This document shows, piece by piece, positions 23,791 through 37,439 of a stretch of 64,000 bases of DNA. This stretch comes from Halichoerus grypus (Eukaryota; Chordata; Mammalia; Carnivora; Phocidae). The position numbers and the translations under genes were made by a program. Every line of letters begins with the position of its first letter. Within the stretch, counting starts at the first letter, position 1. Under the pieces are notes generated by a model. That model was not told the DNA's origin, made no database searches, and worked only from the letters and a program-made list of their open reading frames with translations. The stretch lies in the NCBI RefSeq assembly GCF_964656455.1, contig NC_135717.1, positions 372,001 to 436,000 of the forward strand, given 5' to 3'.

Positions 23791-25947
23791 ACATGGCTGT
23801 CGTTTGTTCTCTTGAGTTGTCCAGATCACGGGTTAGGAGCTGGGCAGCCTTCCCTGGGTTCCGTTTTCTGGAGCCACTCGTGACAGGAGAACGCACGGTC
23901 TGCTGACATTTGACAGGACTAGCCTGCAAAGCCATGGGTACCTGGCCTCCCAAGGGAAGGCCTTTGGCTACCGTTTAACTTTCTTAGGGTTATTGATCGC
24001 TCCACATTTTCTGTTTCTTCATGTGCCAACGTTGGCACCATTTTCAAAGTTAGCTCCCAGCATTTAAAAATTGGCAGTTAGAAAAATCCAAATTTTTGGC
24101 TTTTCTTTGAAAAATAAAAGGAAGCTCTAGCAACACGGGGCCTGCGTTCTCACAAAGCAAGACCTCAGCCCACTCGCATCCTGGTCAGAGCACATGCTCT
24201 CAAGTCTGCCACAATCCACAGAAGGGCACAGATTCCTGACCCTCGGCCGCATGTACATGCCAGCCTGCCCATGCGGCTCACTCTCTGGGTGTGGCAGGTG
24301 CACACGTGGGACCTCATCACAAGGGAGGGGGGGCTGTCCTGATGGCTGCCACTCCTAAACTTGCCTGGAGAGACCCAAGGGTCTGAATCTCCAAGGACTT
24401 CACCCATCTGTCTGTAGAATGGGCATGGTAGCCTGCCCGCCCTCCTAGAGCTCTGGGAGCCTAACCCAAATACTGATGTTTGTGAAGCACGTAGCACAAT
24501 GAGCTCTCATAGTCAGGAGCTTCTGTAAGTGTTTCTGCCGGTTCCAAATCCCATGCACACGGCAGCCCTTTCTCCCAGCCCTGCTAAGATGCTCACACAC
24601 ATCTCAGGATCCCTTGGGAATGAAGCCAGAGGTCTTGGCCTGTCTCACGATCCAGTATGGCTTCTGTACCCCTTCTTAATGGCTTACATTTCTGATATAC
24701 TTGGAGCTGCAGCCGGAGGTGGCCTGCCCTCAACCCTGCAAAGCAGCCTGCAGAAGCAAACAGGCTGGGCCGGTTCTCAGAGTGGGGCCACCCTGAGTGG
24801 GACAGGCCTGGGTTACAGCGGGGTAGAAGTGACAGTGTCCCACACCATGACACTCACCACCGATCACCTCCAGCAACACACAGAGCAAACGGCGTCAGTC
24901 CTTTCCACATTTCTGTATCTTCTTTTCTTGAAACGTTTTATTTTGGAAGATATCTAACTTTCGGAAGCATGGGGGACACGGGTGTCAGAGCAGGATGCAT
25001 GTCCCACCCCCCACTGGTGACATCAGACGAGCAGAAAGCGACACAGCACATAGGTGCCAACCGCAGGTCTGCACAAAAACGCACGTGTGTCTTGACAAGG
25101 AACAGAAGGGGATCGTGAGCAACGAGAACAGCACGCTGAAACAAAGACCACCCAGACGGCAGAAAACATGTCCGAGTGCACACTCGCGTGTTTTCCTGAC
25201 TCCAAAATGACGCCATAGATGGGAGAAGTGCCACTGACGTCCAGTCCGTCCTTCTTTAGAAGTGGTTCTGAAAGACCCAAACCTGCTGCCGCGGCCTTGG
25301 GAGAATTTCTCTCTCTGGCTGTTGGGCTCGCGGGTCAATGTCTCCTGAGGGAAGGAAGCGCCCCGGACCTGCAGGCAAAGCTCTGGGGCGCTGAGCACCA
25401 TGGCAACACCCTGTTGGATGCTGCGGGTCGCTGTGCGAGTGACAGAGCTGAGCACTCCAGACACAGCGGCCCCAGGTTGTGTTTAGGCTTCTCCACTGTT
25501 TGGGTGAAAGCTCACTGTGTTTCTCTATGGACTGCAAGTTTCCAAATAATTCTCTCTGAACAGTGCTAACTCAGGCATCGCTGCGTACTGTGGTGAGACG
25601 CGAGGTCCTGCCTGCTCCTGCTGGAGCACCAGGAACATGATGTTTGTAAACCCCAGGAGCCTTGGCCTCAGGGGACCCTGGTGCTACCTCATCCACAGTG
25701 GTTTCTCAACCACGTGTGCCCAGCCGAGGACTCCGGTGGGAAGCGTGTCCACTCTACCCTGTGCCTCTAGGGGAGGGGATGATGGAGGGCCAGGATCTCC
25801 AACCCGGAATCACCAGCACACACCTCTGGCCCTGATGTTCACCGTGTCCCCAGATGCCCAGGACAACCCGAGCTGCCAAGTAAGAAGGCACCTTGGATGG
25901 AGACCAGCACTCGCAGGTATAGGCTGGGGAGGGTGAGCTTTTCTCTT

Positions 25948-26182
25948 AAGAATGTGCCCTTTGAGGGGAGCCTTGGTGGCTCAGTCATTTAGCCTCTGCC
26001 TTCGGCTCAGGTCATGATCCCAGGGTCCTGGGATCGAGCCCCGCATCGGGCTCCCTGCTCAGCGGGAAGCCTGCTTCTCCCACTCCCACTCCTCCTGCTT
26101 GTGTTCCCTCTCTCGCTGTGTCTCTCTCTGTCAAATAAATAAATAAAATCTTAAAAAAAAAAAAAAAGAATGTGCCCTTTGA
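25948..26182 (+). mobile_element. SINEC (carnivore tRNA-derived SINE) with perfect target-site duplication
   Basis: The element runs 25965-26165. It begins with a tRNA-like head (ggtggctcagtcatttagcc), continues with ttcggctcaggtcatgatcc and the B-box region gggatcgagccccgcatcgg, and ends in a CT-rich stretch, aaataaataaataaaatctt and a poly-A run. It is flanked by a perfect 17-bp target-site duplication aagaatgtgccctttga at 25948-25964 and 26166-26182. The intact duplication and poly-A suggest a fairly recent insertion. Confidence 0.95.
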
Positions 26183-26234
26183 ACCAGTAAGGCTGCTTAG
26201 GGTTCCATTCCCCTCCCGTGTTCACTGTAGAGAC

Positions 26235-26445
26235 ATGTTTACACACATAAGATGAGGCTACCGGGCTGCCTGGGACAGTGCTATCTGTAGTCATGGAAAT
26301 TTGTAACACCTAACGGCTGGGGACTGGTTAATTAAATCACACAACGGAATACAAGATGACACTGCAGAGGCATCCATGGAGAATAATGATGTTCACTACA
26401 GGTCTACTAAATAAAAAATGGATTGCAAAACAAAGTCTGATAGAT
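26235..26445 (+). repeat. L1-type 3' tail fragment
   Basis: The words gctggggactggttaattaa and acaacggaatacaagatgac resemble the common L1 tail 'ggggactggttaaataaatt ... acaatggaatac'. The fragment abuts the L1 ORF2 relic to its right. Confidence 0.45.
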
Positions 26446-28960
26446 TTGCAAGGAGAAACAGACAAATCCAAATTATAGTTGAGGATTTCAACACCCGTCT
26501 ATGAGTTATTGGCAGATGCACAGGCAGAAAATGAGTAAGGAAGAGCACCATCACTTAATTAGATGTAGTTGATATTTATAGGATACTCCATCAAACAACA
26601 GCAGAACACACATTCTTCTCAAGTCTGCACAAAACGTTTACCAAGACAGACCACATCCCGGACCATAAAATACACCTGAACAAATTTAAAAGAATATGAG
26701 TCACATAGTGTCTGCTCTCAGACCACAAGGGGTTAAACTAGAAATCAGTAACAAAAAGATAGCTTGAAAGTCCTAACATTTGGAGGTTAAGCAACAGACT
26801 CTGAATAACAAAACATGGGTCAAAGAAGAAGGCTCAAGAGAAACTGAAAACATTTTTAACTAAACAAAGATAAAATGCAGCTTATTAAAATTGATGGGAT
26901 GCAGCAAAAGCAGTGCTTAGAGGGAAATTATAGCACTGAATGCACATATTTTAAAAGGGAAAATATCTAAAATCAGTAATCTAAGCTTCTACCTTAGGAA
27001 ACTAGAAAAGAACAATAAACCCAAAACAAGCCAAAGAAAATAATAAAAACTAGAGCAGAAATCAGTGGAATTTAAAATAGGAAATGAATGGAGAAAATCA
27101 ACAAAACCAAAGGTGGTTCTTTGAAAAGATCTATAAAAACCTATAATCCTCCAAGGAGGCTAACTGAGAGAGAGAGAGGAACACACAAAAATCAGGTGTC
27201 AGAGTGAGAGAAGAGAAGACAGTATCACTGCAGAGCCCATGGACATTAAAAGGTCGATAAAGGAATATTATCAACAACTCTATGTCCACAAATTTGAAAA
27301 CCTAGATGAAAGGGACCAAGTTTTTGAAAGACATTATCTACCAAAACACACACAAGAAGAAAGAGATAATATAATTTATTGAAGAAATTGATCCAATAAT
27401 TATTAACTTTGCAAAACAGAACGCAGCAGGCCCAGATAGGTTCACTGGTAAATTCCGTCAAATATTTAAAGAAGAAATTATACCAATCCTCAACAACCTG
27501 TCCCAGAAAACGGAAGCAGAGGAGACACTTTCTCTACAAGGATAATATTACTCTAATATCAAAACCAGACAAAAGCATTACAAGAAAGGAAAATTACAGA
27601 CCAATATCTCATGAACATAAATGTGAAAATCCTCAACAAAATATTAGCACATCGACTCCAACAATGTATTAAAATAATTATACACCACAACCAAGTGGGG
27701 TTCATTCCAGATGAAGGTTGATTCAACATTCAAAAATCAATCTAATCCATCGCATCAAAAGACTAAAGAAGGAAAATCACATGACCATAACAATAGATGC
27801 AGATAAGGCATTTGACAAAACTCAACACTCATACACGATAAAAACTCTCAGAAAAATAATATAGGAGAATTTTCTCAACTTGATAAAGAACATGTCCAAA
27901 ACACCTGCAGTTAACATCGTACCTAAGGACGAGAAGCTAAATGCTTCCCCGTGAGACTGAGACCAAACCAAATACACTCCTTTACCACCACTCTTTTTCA
28001 ACATTATACTGGAAGCCCTACCTAATGCAATAAGATAAGGAAAGGAAAAAGGGAATGGAAAGGAAGAAATAAAACTGGTTTTGTTTGCAGATGACACTTA
28101 CTGTCTATGTAGAAAATGCCAAAATATCAACAACAATAACAAAACCTACCGGAACGTGTAAGCAATTATAGCAAGGTTGCAGGATATAAGCTTAATGTAC
28201 AAAAGCCAGTCACTTTCCTACATACCAGCAATGAAAAAGGGGAATGTGAAATTAAAAGCACAATACCACTTACAGTAGCACCCCCAAAAATGAAATACTT
28301 AGGTATAAACCTAACAAAACATGCACAAGATCTATCTGAGGAAAACTACAAAACTCTGATGAACACTTACAAAAAAAAAAATACAAATAAATGCAGAGAC
28401 ATTCCATGTTCATGGATAGGAAGACTCGATTTTGTCAAATTGATCCCAACTTGATCTACAGATTCAATTCAACCAAAATTCCAACAAGTCATTTTGTGGA
28501 TATCAGCAAACTGACCCTATGGTTTATGTGGAGAAACAAAAGACCCGGAAGAGCCAACACAGTATTGAAGTCTGAGGACTGACTACAAGCTGCAGTCATC
28601 CAGACAGTGTGGTACTGGCCACAAAGCAGGCAAACAGATCCACGGAACAGAACAGAGAGCCCGAAACAAACCCCCATGAATACAGTCAACTGACCTTCGA
28701 CAAAGGGGCAAAGGCAACATGACCGAGCGAAGACAGTCCCCCCAACACTGGTGCTGACCAACTGGACATCCACATGCAAAAACTGAATCTAGACACAGAT
28801 TTTACTTCCTTCACAAGAGTTAACTCAAAATGGAACATAGATCTAGTCATAAAACTCAATAACGACACCTCTAGAAGATAACACAGAGGACAACTGGGGG
28901 ACCCTGGGTTTGACAACGACTTTGCAGATACAACACCAACAGCCCCCCAGATGGAAGCCT
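26445..28960 (+). repeat. L1 LINE relic: ORF2 (endonuclease end, reverse transcriptase, 3' part)
   Basis: About 2.5 kb reads as L1 ORF2 on the plus strand, broken by many stops and frameshifts. Recognisable steps are 'ccatcaaacaacagcagaac' at about 26588, 'gcaggcccagataggttcac' near 27427, 'caagtggggttcattccaga' near 27693, and the reverse transcriptase active-site motif FADD (ttt gca gat gac) at 28084-28095. The relic ends in the ORF2 3' part 'actttgcagatacaacacc' near 28920-28938. No 5' UTR or ORF1 was seen, so it is 5'-truncated. It cannot encode an active enzyme. Confidence 0.9.
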
Positions 28961-31900
28961 GGCTCCACCACAGAGGATGCTTCTAGTTGCCCCTCTTAGG
29001 AGGGCACCAGCACCCCCCAGGGTATAGTGGAGGCTCCAGGGGCCACTGTACTGAGAGCTCCATCATCCCTGGCTCCCACCCACCCACTGGGCATCACTGG
29101 GTGAGAATGAGCAGTCACAGCGGGGTCAAGCACCAACCATCAGTTGGGGCCACACTCAACTCTGACTCAGCCACTGGGAGACCATGGAGAGCAAGGTACG
29201 TGTAGTCCCTGCCTCGAGAGGTACCAGCAAAACAGGGGCAGACACCAAACAGATGGGACCTTCTAGCTGTCATTCATTCATTCAACAAACATACAGAGGA
29301 CCAGTGCCGGGTCAGCCCCCTTCCTGCCTCAGCCCATGGTGAGAGCGCAGGTGAGAAAGACAACCCCCTCCTTGCCACCTGGCAAAGACTCTATGAGAGG
29401 CATCAATGCCCCTGGGCAGACAGCCGTTGGCAGTCCCAGGGCCTCCTCCTCCACCAGGGGGCCCAGCAGTCAGGACACCCCAGAAGCAGCTAATGGTTTT
29501 TATAGCAGATCAGCTAGAGACAGGATGGGCACCAAAGGCTCTGGGTCAGGCCCCCATCCCACGCTGTAACCAAGCTTGGGGCTGGAAACCTCATCACCAC
29601 TTCTGCACAACAGGCTCTGAAACAGTGCGTAGGAGCCAAGGGGAAAGGGAGTCACCTCCAAGGGCCTGTCTCCTGAGACTCAGATTCTGGATCTTTCTTC
29701 AAGGATTTCATGCTGGCAGCCAGGGCCGGGCATCCGGCTCCGGGTCAGGCTGGGGGGCGAGCTGGGGCAGTGGGGCTATGGCCGGGGGGCTATGTATGGC
29801 CGGGGCGCTGAGAAAGCTGGCCAGCAGCAATCCATCAGAGGGTCAGCCAGGGTCGGCGTGGCCTCCCAGCAGGCCAGCCGGAGACAGTGGGCAGGCACAT
29901 CCACCCTCTGGCCCTGACTCCTCAGGTGTAACACCTGAGGCTTACAGAGCTCCATGGCCTCATCTGTCTCCCACCCCAACAACCCTGTCTTCACCTCATC
30001 CAAGAAATCCCCTGGGACTCCTCCCCCTTCACACCCGTCAGAGCTCCTTGGTTCCCATGCTCGTTTGGAGAGCAGTTGGTTTGAGCCCCTTAGGAACAGG
30101 GGTTAAGATTCACTGTCCTGCAGCCCACGGCCAGGGCTAATCCTGGAGGGACACAGGTCTTAGAAGGCCCACGCTGCCCCATGCTATCCCCACAGCGCAG
30201 GGGAGCCCCCTTCCCAGCTGCCCCTCTGCAGGCCACGTCCAAGGCCAGGAGTGAGAAACAGGAGCCCCTGCCACCCACCTCCCTCCTCATTGCTTCTCAG
30301 GATGGGGATGTTCTTCAGGGTTACAGGCATCTTGATTATTTGTTATGATTATCAGGCCCACAGAATCATCACAGATCCAGGCGGCCAGTGCTATTGTCAC
30401 CGCAGAACCCGCTCCAAGCATGTGGGAGGGGAGAATGCAGCGGCATGTCTGCAGGATCACTGGAAACACGCCCCCATCCAGGGCGCTGTGGGCTGGGGAC
30501 ACGTGTGTTTTCTTTCCATGGCTGCTAAACCAATCAGCTGCCCAAGGGCTATTTCCAAGGGCCCGGCGCAGACGCACCCACCTGAGCCTAGGTCACATCA
30601 GAGGCTGGGGGTGGGGGGGGAGGGCATGAGCAGGGCCCATCAGGGGAGGGTGGTCCAGGCTCCCAGTGGCTCCACTGGGAAGCGCCGGCGTTCTGCGGGG
30701 GGTCCCAGGCAGGGGGTCCTCGTGGGAAAAGCTGGGGCTGCTCAATCAAGAAACAAAGTGCCCCGGGCTGTGGGAGTGCTCCAACAACCTGCCCAAGGGG
30801 TCCTGGCAGCATGCACCTGAGGCCCATGGACCCCTCGTGGGTGGTCTCTACTGATGCCACTGGGGTCCCATGGGTCTGGTACAGGAAGGAAACGTGGCCC
30901 ACTCAGAACCATTTGATTTTGCTATTATTACTCTTAACTTACTCTGAACCAGAGTGAAAACACTCTTAAAAGGCAGGCCCTGGTGGAGTCAGAGCCTCCT
31001 CCCTCCTTCGCTGCCATGCTTTATGTTAGAGGCACCGGGGGCATGCCAGAGGCCAGCATGCTCCCAGAGCCCGAGGTGCCAGCGGGACACAGACGGGGCT
31101 TGGACCTCAAGTCCAACGAGCCCGGCGCCAGGCACGGGGTGCAGACCCCCTGCGCATGATGCCAACCCAGCCACTCCCACTCGTTACCCCCTCATCGCCG
31201 TGTTCTCCCAGCTGAGGTCCCCACCCCCACCGGGCCCTGTCTGAGCTCCCCGCCTGCAAGCCCGTGAGCATGACAAGTGGCTGTTGCTGATGGCACGAAG
31301 TCTGGAGGGGCTGCCAAATGGCACACGGTCTAAGCCTTGGTGTGCACCACGGGGATGAGCGGGGAGGCAGCCGTGCCTCCCCTCGTCTGCAGTAAAGCGG
31401 GCTGCCGTGCAGACACTTAACCTCACTGAGAGTGAGCTAACAGAACAGCTCTTGTCCAAGCATCCCGAAAGGTCAACAAACTCTGTTCCAATCCCCCACT
31501 TCTGGGCACCCGGCACCACAGGGATCCCGGAAACGGGATTCACTCCTCGTGTGCACAGACCAGCCTTGCTGGGGCCAGAGGGTCCCCACGTGGAGGGCCG
31601 CCTGGACGTCCAGGCAGTCCTCTCTCGACAAGTCAGAGCTGTGACCCCGTGAGGGCGAGTGAGGACAGGCCTCTTCCACACACTGAACCTGCCCCTCGGC
31701 CTCCACAAACAAGATCCTGTCACCCATGACTCACCAGAGGTCCTGAATTTAGAGACACAGATGAGAAAGAGGGAGACGTCTCTCAGGAGCCCCTCCATGC
31801 CCACATCGTCCCTACTGGTCTTGGAGGGCAGAGAAGGGCGGCGCCTGCCCAAGGTTGCTCAGCCCCAAGGTTGCTCAGCCCCAAGGTCACTCAGTGTCCC

Positions 31901-32689
31901 CAGGCCCATGCCCCTCCCCTCTGCAGAGATCACCTGGAGGAAGGGAGCACAGGTGAAAATTGGGTGCTGATTCTCAGCCAGACTGAAGTCCACATGTGTC
32001 TTTAGGATCCCACCTGCGCAGAACTCTTTAAATAAACCTCAATTGAATCTCCCGCAATATCGGAGTTCCCCGGCTCATCCCAGGAAATGCAACGCTGTTA
32101 CTTCCAATCAGGCCTCCTTTGGGCCAAAGGAACCAGGGCAGGGCTGCGCCTTCCATTTCGAGTCTGGCTCGTTGTAACTGAACACAGTAGTGAACTCAGG
32201 GGTGCCTGATGGCAACACAATGGAACGCCCCATAACGACCCGAAGGCTGGAAAATGCAGTCACGGCTTCTGCACATGGAGGGCACCACTCACACGTCACA
32301 CGGACATGTGGATGAACATCAGGGTGCCATGTGCATTTACGTACACCGTCTCCTTCATACCCCACGGCAGGCCCCGTGATGTTGCCACACGGCCCCCAGA
32401 AGGCAGACGGGGACGTGGGTCTGGTATGTCAATTGCCCACAGACACGCATCTGGGCAAGTCCAGACGCAGGGCAGCCATGGCCAAGTTCACACCGGATCC
32501 AGCAAGGCCCGCGCCCCTGGCTCTCAGGAGCTGCAACACCCCCCAAATTCTCAACCTCATGCTACCTTTCTAAGAGAAGAGTTTCAGTGTTTCTGGATGG
32601 GTGGTGCACAAATTCCCAAACTGGGGAAGTCTGATATTCGTGAACTTTTCCAGACACGAGAACATCGTTGCTTCCTTCCTAGACTCTAA

Positions 32690-33010
32690 CTAACACCAGC
32701 TATAAAATTACTGAAAAGAACAGCAAAACAGTCCCCGAATAGAGCTGCTTGCAGAATCATCATTATTTCCACACAATTAAACCTTGTTCTCCACGAAAGC
32801 ATCACTTAGAAATGGCCCTGTTCTTGGCCTGGACCCCTGAACTCACAACGAGCCACATAAAATTGATTACGAGTTAATTGCTCCATGAGATGCTTAGCTT
32901 TGAACTACGGGCTGTCACAGCCCAGGTAATTAAGGACAAGCCATGTTAAACAAACTGAATTAAAACCAAGACTTAAACGCTTAAATTGGCCACCGGCCCG
33001 ATTGTAAGAG
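32690..33010. promoter_or_regulatory. Candidate conserved noncoding element (homeodomain/TALE motifs)
   Basis: This is an AT-rich, repeat-free block inside GC-rich intron. It carries TTAATTG at 32874-32880, the palindromic homeodomain core TAATTAA at 32927-32933, and CTGTCA (TALE/MEIS-type on the minus strand) at 32912-32917. The density of developmental-factor motifs in a unique AT-rich island is typical of conserved enhancers. Conservation itself cannot be seen from one sequence. Confidence 0.35.
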
Positions 33011-33945
33011 GAAGGGGGTTCAAATCCAGAAGGTCCATTAGCTAAAGCTCACGGTCACCTAGTCTGTTCCCTGTCCCCCTGCAGCCTGGCCTCTCTGCAT
33101 CTGAGGCCCCCGGCCCTACTGCACACACACTAGATCCCCAGTCCCTCACTTCAGACCTGTGACCTACAACTGGGGTCCTCTCGTGCCAGCACAGGCCACT
33201 TAAAGGAGTGTCCTTAAACCACATACCCTTCAGACGTTTCTAAGTTAACATCTAAAATGTTTCATTGTATGTTCACAAAGTTGCACACTGAGTTAAATCT
33301 GGCCCGCTGCAGACATCGCCTGCCCTGTCCCTCTTTAAATACAGCCAGTGAGTATAAACCCATAGTGCGATGGATATGTGTCCACCAACCGGGACACGGC
33401 ATGCCCAGATGTTGCCCAGATGGCTGGCGAAACGTTCTTCCTGGTTGTGTCTGTGGGGGTGTTTCTGGAGGAGATGAGCACCTGAACCAGAGGGCTGAGT
33501 GGAGACGGCCCTCCCCGAGGCAGGTGGGAACCGTCCCATCCCCTGAGGGCCTAGAGGGGACGAAAGGGGGGAGCAGGGGAGTTGGCTCTCTGCGTGAGCC
33601 GGGATGTCGCCTCCTCCTGACCCCGGACAGCCGGGCCCCCGGGTCTCAGGCCCTCGCACTCCGCTGGACCACACGGCCGGCCCTGCTGGGTCTCAGCCTC
33701 CTCAACCACATGAACTGACTCCGGTAATAGACGCCACGTGTATATCCGCATCCCACTGGCCCCGTCTCTCTGGAGAACCAATATACCACCATGGCCGGCT
33801 ACTCACCAGCTACTGAAAACAAGACATTACTGAGCGTAGAGTGTTTTTTTTAATATTGGCTGACTAAACATAAATACATTAACATTTTTTTATAAACTAT
33901 TAAATTGAAAGATTATGATTGTTTTGGAAATACGCCATTTAGAGG

Positions 33946-34154
33946 TTTTTTTAAAAAAGATTTATTTCTTTATTTCAGAGAGAGCAGGTGCACGAGCAGG
34001 GGGAGGGGCAGAGGGAGAGGGGGAGAGAGAGAGGAGCAGACTCCCCACTGAACACAGAGCCTGATGATGCAGGGCGCTATCTCACGACCCTGAGATCATA
34101 ACCTGAGCCAAAATCAAGAGTCAGATGCTTAACCGACTGAACCACCCACCCCTC
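33946..34154 (-). mobile_element. SINEC element, minus orientation
   Basis: Read on the plus strand, the element starts with T-rich sequence and gatttatttctttatttcag, then a purine-rich GA stretch, then 'atcataacctgagccaaaat' and ends 'cttaaccgactgaaccaccc'. This is the reverse of the tRNA-derived head. It is more diverged than the copy at 25965. The duplication is unclear, perhaps ttagag/ttagaa. Confidence 0.88.
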
Positions 34155-34764
34155 ACTTAGAATTCCTGTACTTATGCTGATTTATAGTGCTTTATTTGAA
34201 AACAGAGTCTCATTGTCCCAATGTTTGGTGGCCTAAGACTTCTGCATTGGGGCAACCCACCCAGGTAAGACCCCTCTCACACAGGAGGTCAATTTTAAGA
34301 GTAAAGGCTCGGAAAGGTCAGGGAAAGGTGACTGCAACTGCAAACACGTCTCCGGCCACTCTGTCCCAAATGTGAATCTGGAAGCTGAAACCAAGGACTC
34401 TGACCCCGTGTGAGTGGCCCCTGGAGGGCCTGCACACCGGGGTCTGCATGTCCTGCCGGAAGACCACAGCCCACAGAAAGGCAGGATCTGGGCCACCCTC
34501 TCCTCCCTCACACCTGGTCACCTCCGACCACCCAGGCTGTCCCTCAGACCAGAAACAAGCCTCCTGATCCTCACACTTTGCAGGTCTTGGGTTGAAACAA
34601 TCCCTGGGCCCCCAAGAGGCCCTCCCTAGCTGCTGTGTCCAGCAGAGACTCTCACCTGCCCGCTCCTGGTGCATTTCCCACAAAGCCTCCCCCTACCCTA
34701 GAGCAACGCAGAATTACGTGCTGAGGAGCAGTGTGTGGGGAGCAAGCTCCTGCTTTAGGGAGCA

Positions 34765-34825
34765 CTCCTGAAGTTCACAGAGGCTATGTCATTTGCCAAG
34801 GTCACACAGCCAGCAAACAGCAAGG
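34765..34825 (+). repeat. MIR-like fragment
   Basis: The words aggctatgtcatttgccaag and gtcacacagccagcaaacag match the MIR core 3' half. Confidence 0.5.
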
Positions 34826-35463
34826 CCAGCCCAAACCCAAGGTCATCCCGAGAGGCTCTCCCTGGACACCTCTGGCTCCCCTGCCTGACCCAGCCCCCTC
34901 TTACTAGCAACACAGTCTCTAGCACTGCCACCTCTCAAAGGGTATTCAAGCCCTCCACCTTCTGGAAGCTTCCCTGGGCTCGTCCCCTTTTGGTGCTAAA
35001 ACTCTCCCAGGCCTGGAATTTGGGGCCTTCTCAAGGGCAGGAGCCAAAGCTCCACTGCCCTGCTCCTGACCCCCCACAGCACCCCGCCCAGGACAGAGCA
35101 CACAGCCAAGCTTAGCAAGGCTGGCAGCCCTGAAGTCTACTCCCAAAGTAGAGAAGAGCCACCTGGGCCAGGCTGGATGCTGGCCTGGCCTCTCTGGGAC
35201 ACCATACAAACCACCTCACCTGTGAACTCCATTTCCTCACCCATCAATCAGACAAAGACTACGGATGCACCATCTAGGGTCACGGTGAGAGATTCATGAA
35301 ATCACGCATGTCAAGTGCTCACCAGGTATACAACGTGGTTGAAGCCCTGGTCAACACTGGCTAATGGGAGCGACTGGGCAAAATCAACACCTGAAACAGT
35401 GATACCTTCCCAAGCCCGAGAACTAGTCTTTAGAAAACTGCCTATTTTAAAAGGTTGGGGAGG

Positions 35464-35660
35464 GGCGCCTGGGTGGCTCAGTCGTTGGGCGTCTGCCTTC
35501 GGCTCAGGTCATGATCCCAGGGACCTGGGATCGAGTTCCGCGTCGGGCTCCCTGCTCCGCGGGGAGCCTGCTTCTCCCTCTCCCTCTGCCACTCCACTCC
35601 CCTCGTGTGTGCGCACGCTCTCTCTTTCAAATAAATAAATAAAATTAAAAAAAAATAAAA
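35464..35660 (+). mobile_element. SINEC element, plus orientation
   Basis: The element starts ggcgcctgggtggctcagtc, continues gcctgcttctccctctccct and ends aaataaataaataaaattaa in an A-rich tail. The target duplication appears short (taaaaggt-like on both sides). Confidence 0.93.
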
Positions 35661-35694
35661 GGTCAGGAAAGGTCAGGGAAAACCAGGGGAACCT

Positions 35695-35815
35695 GGATGG
35701 ATAAGGAATGAATGAAGGAGGAATGGGAGAATGAGGAATGACTGAATGAGAATAAATGAGGAAGGAATGAGTGATTGAGGAATAAATGATTGAGGAACGA
35801 CTGAAGGAGCAACAG
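35695..35815 (+). repeat. Imperfect GAAT/GAGGAAT simple repeat
   Basis: A run of about 120 bp of gaatgaatgaagg-type words follows directly after the tail of the preceding SINE. It is imperfect, with changing spacers. Confidence 0.8.
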
Positions 35816-36739
35816 CTCATCCTGGCCTCCCCTCCCTCAATGGCCGGGGTCTAGCCTCCACCACGAGAGGGCTTTGTGCCGGCCGTCTGGAGGCCAGAAG
35901 CCTCCTCTGGCCCCGGAACACAGTAGGGGCGCGGGCAGAGGCGCCGAAGGGTTAAAGGCCACGCTGTGGGCGGGTCTGGAAACGGGGTTTAGCAGCTGAT
36001 GGGAAGGTACGTGGTGAGTCGTCCCCACAGCTGCTCCTGGAGTCAAAGCACATCTTTGTTTGCCGACTCCCAGCAACGGCTGCTCTTCCCGAAGGACGAA
36101 GCGGGCCAGCTGTCTCACCACAGGACACAGCCTGGGGAGGCCGGACCTTCAGAAGTGACGTGGACAGCAAGCAGAACCCCGCCGTCTGGGTCCCGGGGGG
36201 TCCCGGTTCCCTTTCCCTTCCGGAGGGCTCACACACTCAGGGCGCCATCCCCAGGCGCCCTGGACAGCACTGGCCCCACAGGGGGACCGCCCGTGAGGCT
36301 GGATCCAACGCGGGAAGGAGTGTACCCCATTCCAGAAACGCAAGGCGCACGCAGCAGCTCCGGGCATGACCCGCAAGCAGAACCACGCCACCCCGGACGC
36401 GCGTACCAAATGTGGAGCGATCACGAGGACAGGCGCGGGTGAAACCTTAGCATCTCACACTGACATATTTACGGCCAGGCCGTCTGACGGCTGAGGCCCG
36501 CTTCAGGGATCCAGGGTCGGAGAGTGGGAGGGAGCACGGAGCTGCGCCGAGCGGGAGCTGGGAACGCGGAGGCCGCGAGCTTCATCACACTGTTCCCTCC
36601 CCCGCTGCACATGCCTGCGAGTCCCCACCATAAAAGAACTTTTAAAAATAGTACCTTGCAGTCATTTCTACTAACAAAGAGTCACCAAAACGGCTTGCAT
36701 GACACCAGCAGAGTAAGAAGTTCTCTGGTAGTAAAGGAC

Positions 36740-36860
36740 ACACACACCTCACACGCCCACACACACATCACACACGCAAACACACACACCACACATTCGA
36801 ACGCACACCACGGACACAGCACATGAACAAACACACACCACACACACGCGCACGCACCAT
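36740..36860 (+). repeat. Imperfect CA microsatellite
   Basis: About 120 bp of CACACA interrupted by ctc, gcc, tca and aaa words. It has strong purine-pyrimidine alternation. Confidence 0.85.
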
Positions 36861-37439
36861 GCTCCTCTGGGTCATCCGTGTGCGCCCCACCTCAGCAGGG
36901 CCAACCTGAACCCCCACGCTTGCGTTCCCCCCACCTCCAGTGGGCTCCCACAACAGACACCTGGGAGCTCCTTCCCGGATGCCGCTGCGTCCTAGGGCAC
37001 CCCACAGCCCCCCAGCGGCTGCTGAGTCCTGGGCCGACCCCCTCGGAAGCTCCCGGCACCCCCACCTGGACGCCAGGCCAGCAGCGGCTCCCCCCAGAGA
37101 GAGGCCGCCACCCCCTGGGGTCTCCAGGTCCTCAGAGAGGCCTTCAGAAAACACGGCCCCGGCTGTTCAGAGAGCGGACACCGTCCTGACACAGGCCCCC
37201 ACATGTGCGGCGGTTCGGATGAGCAGACAGAGGGCCGGCTCCGTGCGGTGAGCAGTGTCCACACGCATCGCTGTCTGGGAAGACTCAGCTGCGTTTATGC
37301 CCTTAAACCAAAACAAAATCCCTGGTGAGTCAAGCCTTCAATCACTGAAAGAAAAACAAGCAACCGACAAATTCAGAAGGTTCTAGAAAAGATCACAGCA
37401 TGTTTGTTTACGGTCCTGACGTCTGGAAGGCGTTCTGAA

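Noticed and set aside
25965..26165. tRNA gene
   Set aside because: The A- and B-box-like parts belong to a SINE head; the cloverleaf is not maintained and a CT-rich body and poly-A tail follow.
26445..28960. Reverse transcriptase gene
   Set aside because: The FADD motif and ORF2 order are clear, but stops and frameshifts are frequent, so it is a dead L1 relic and not a gene.
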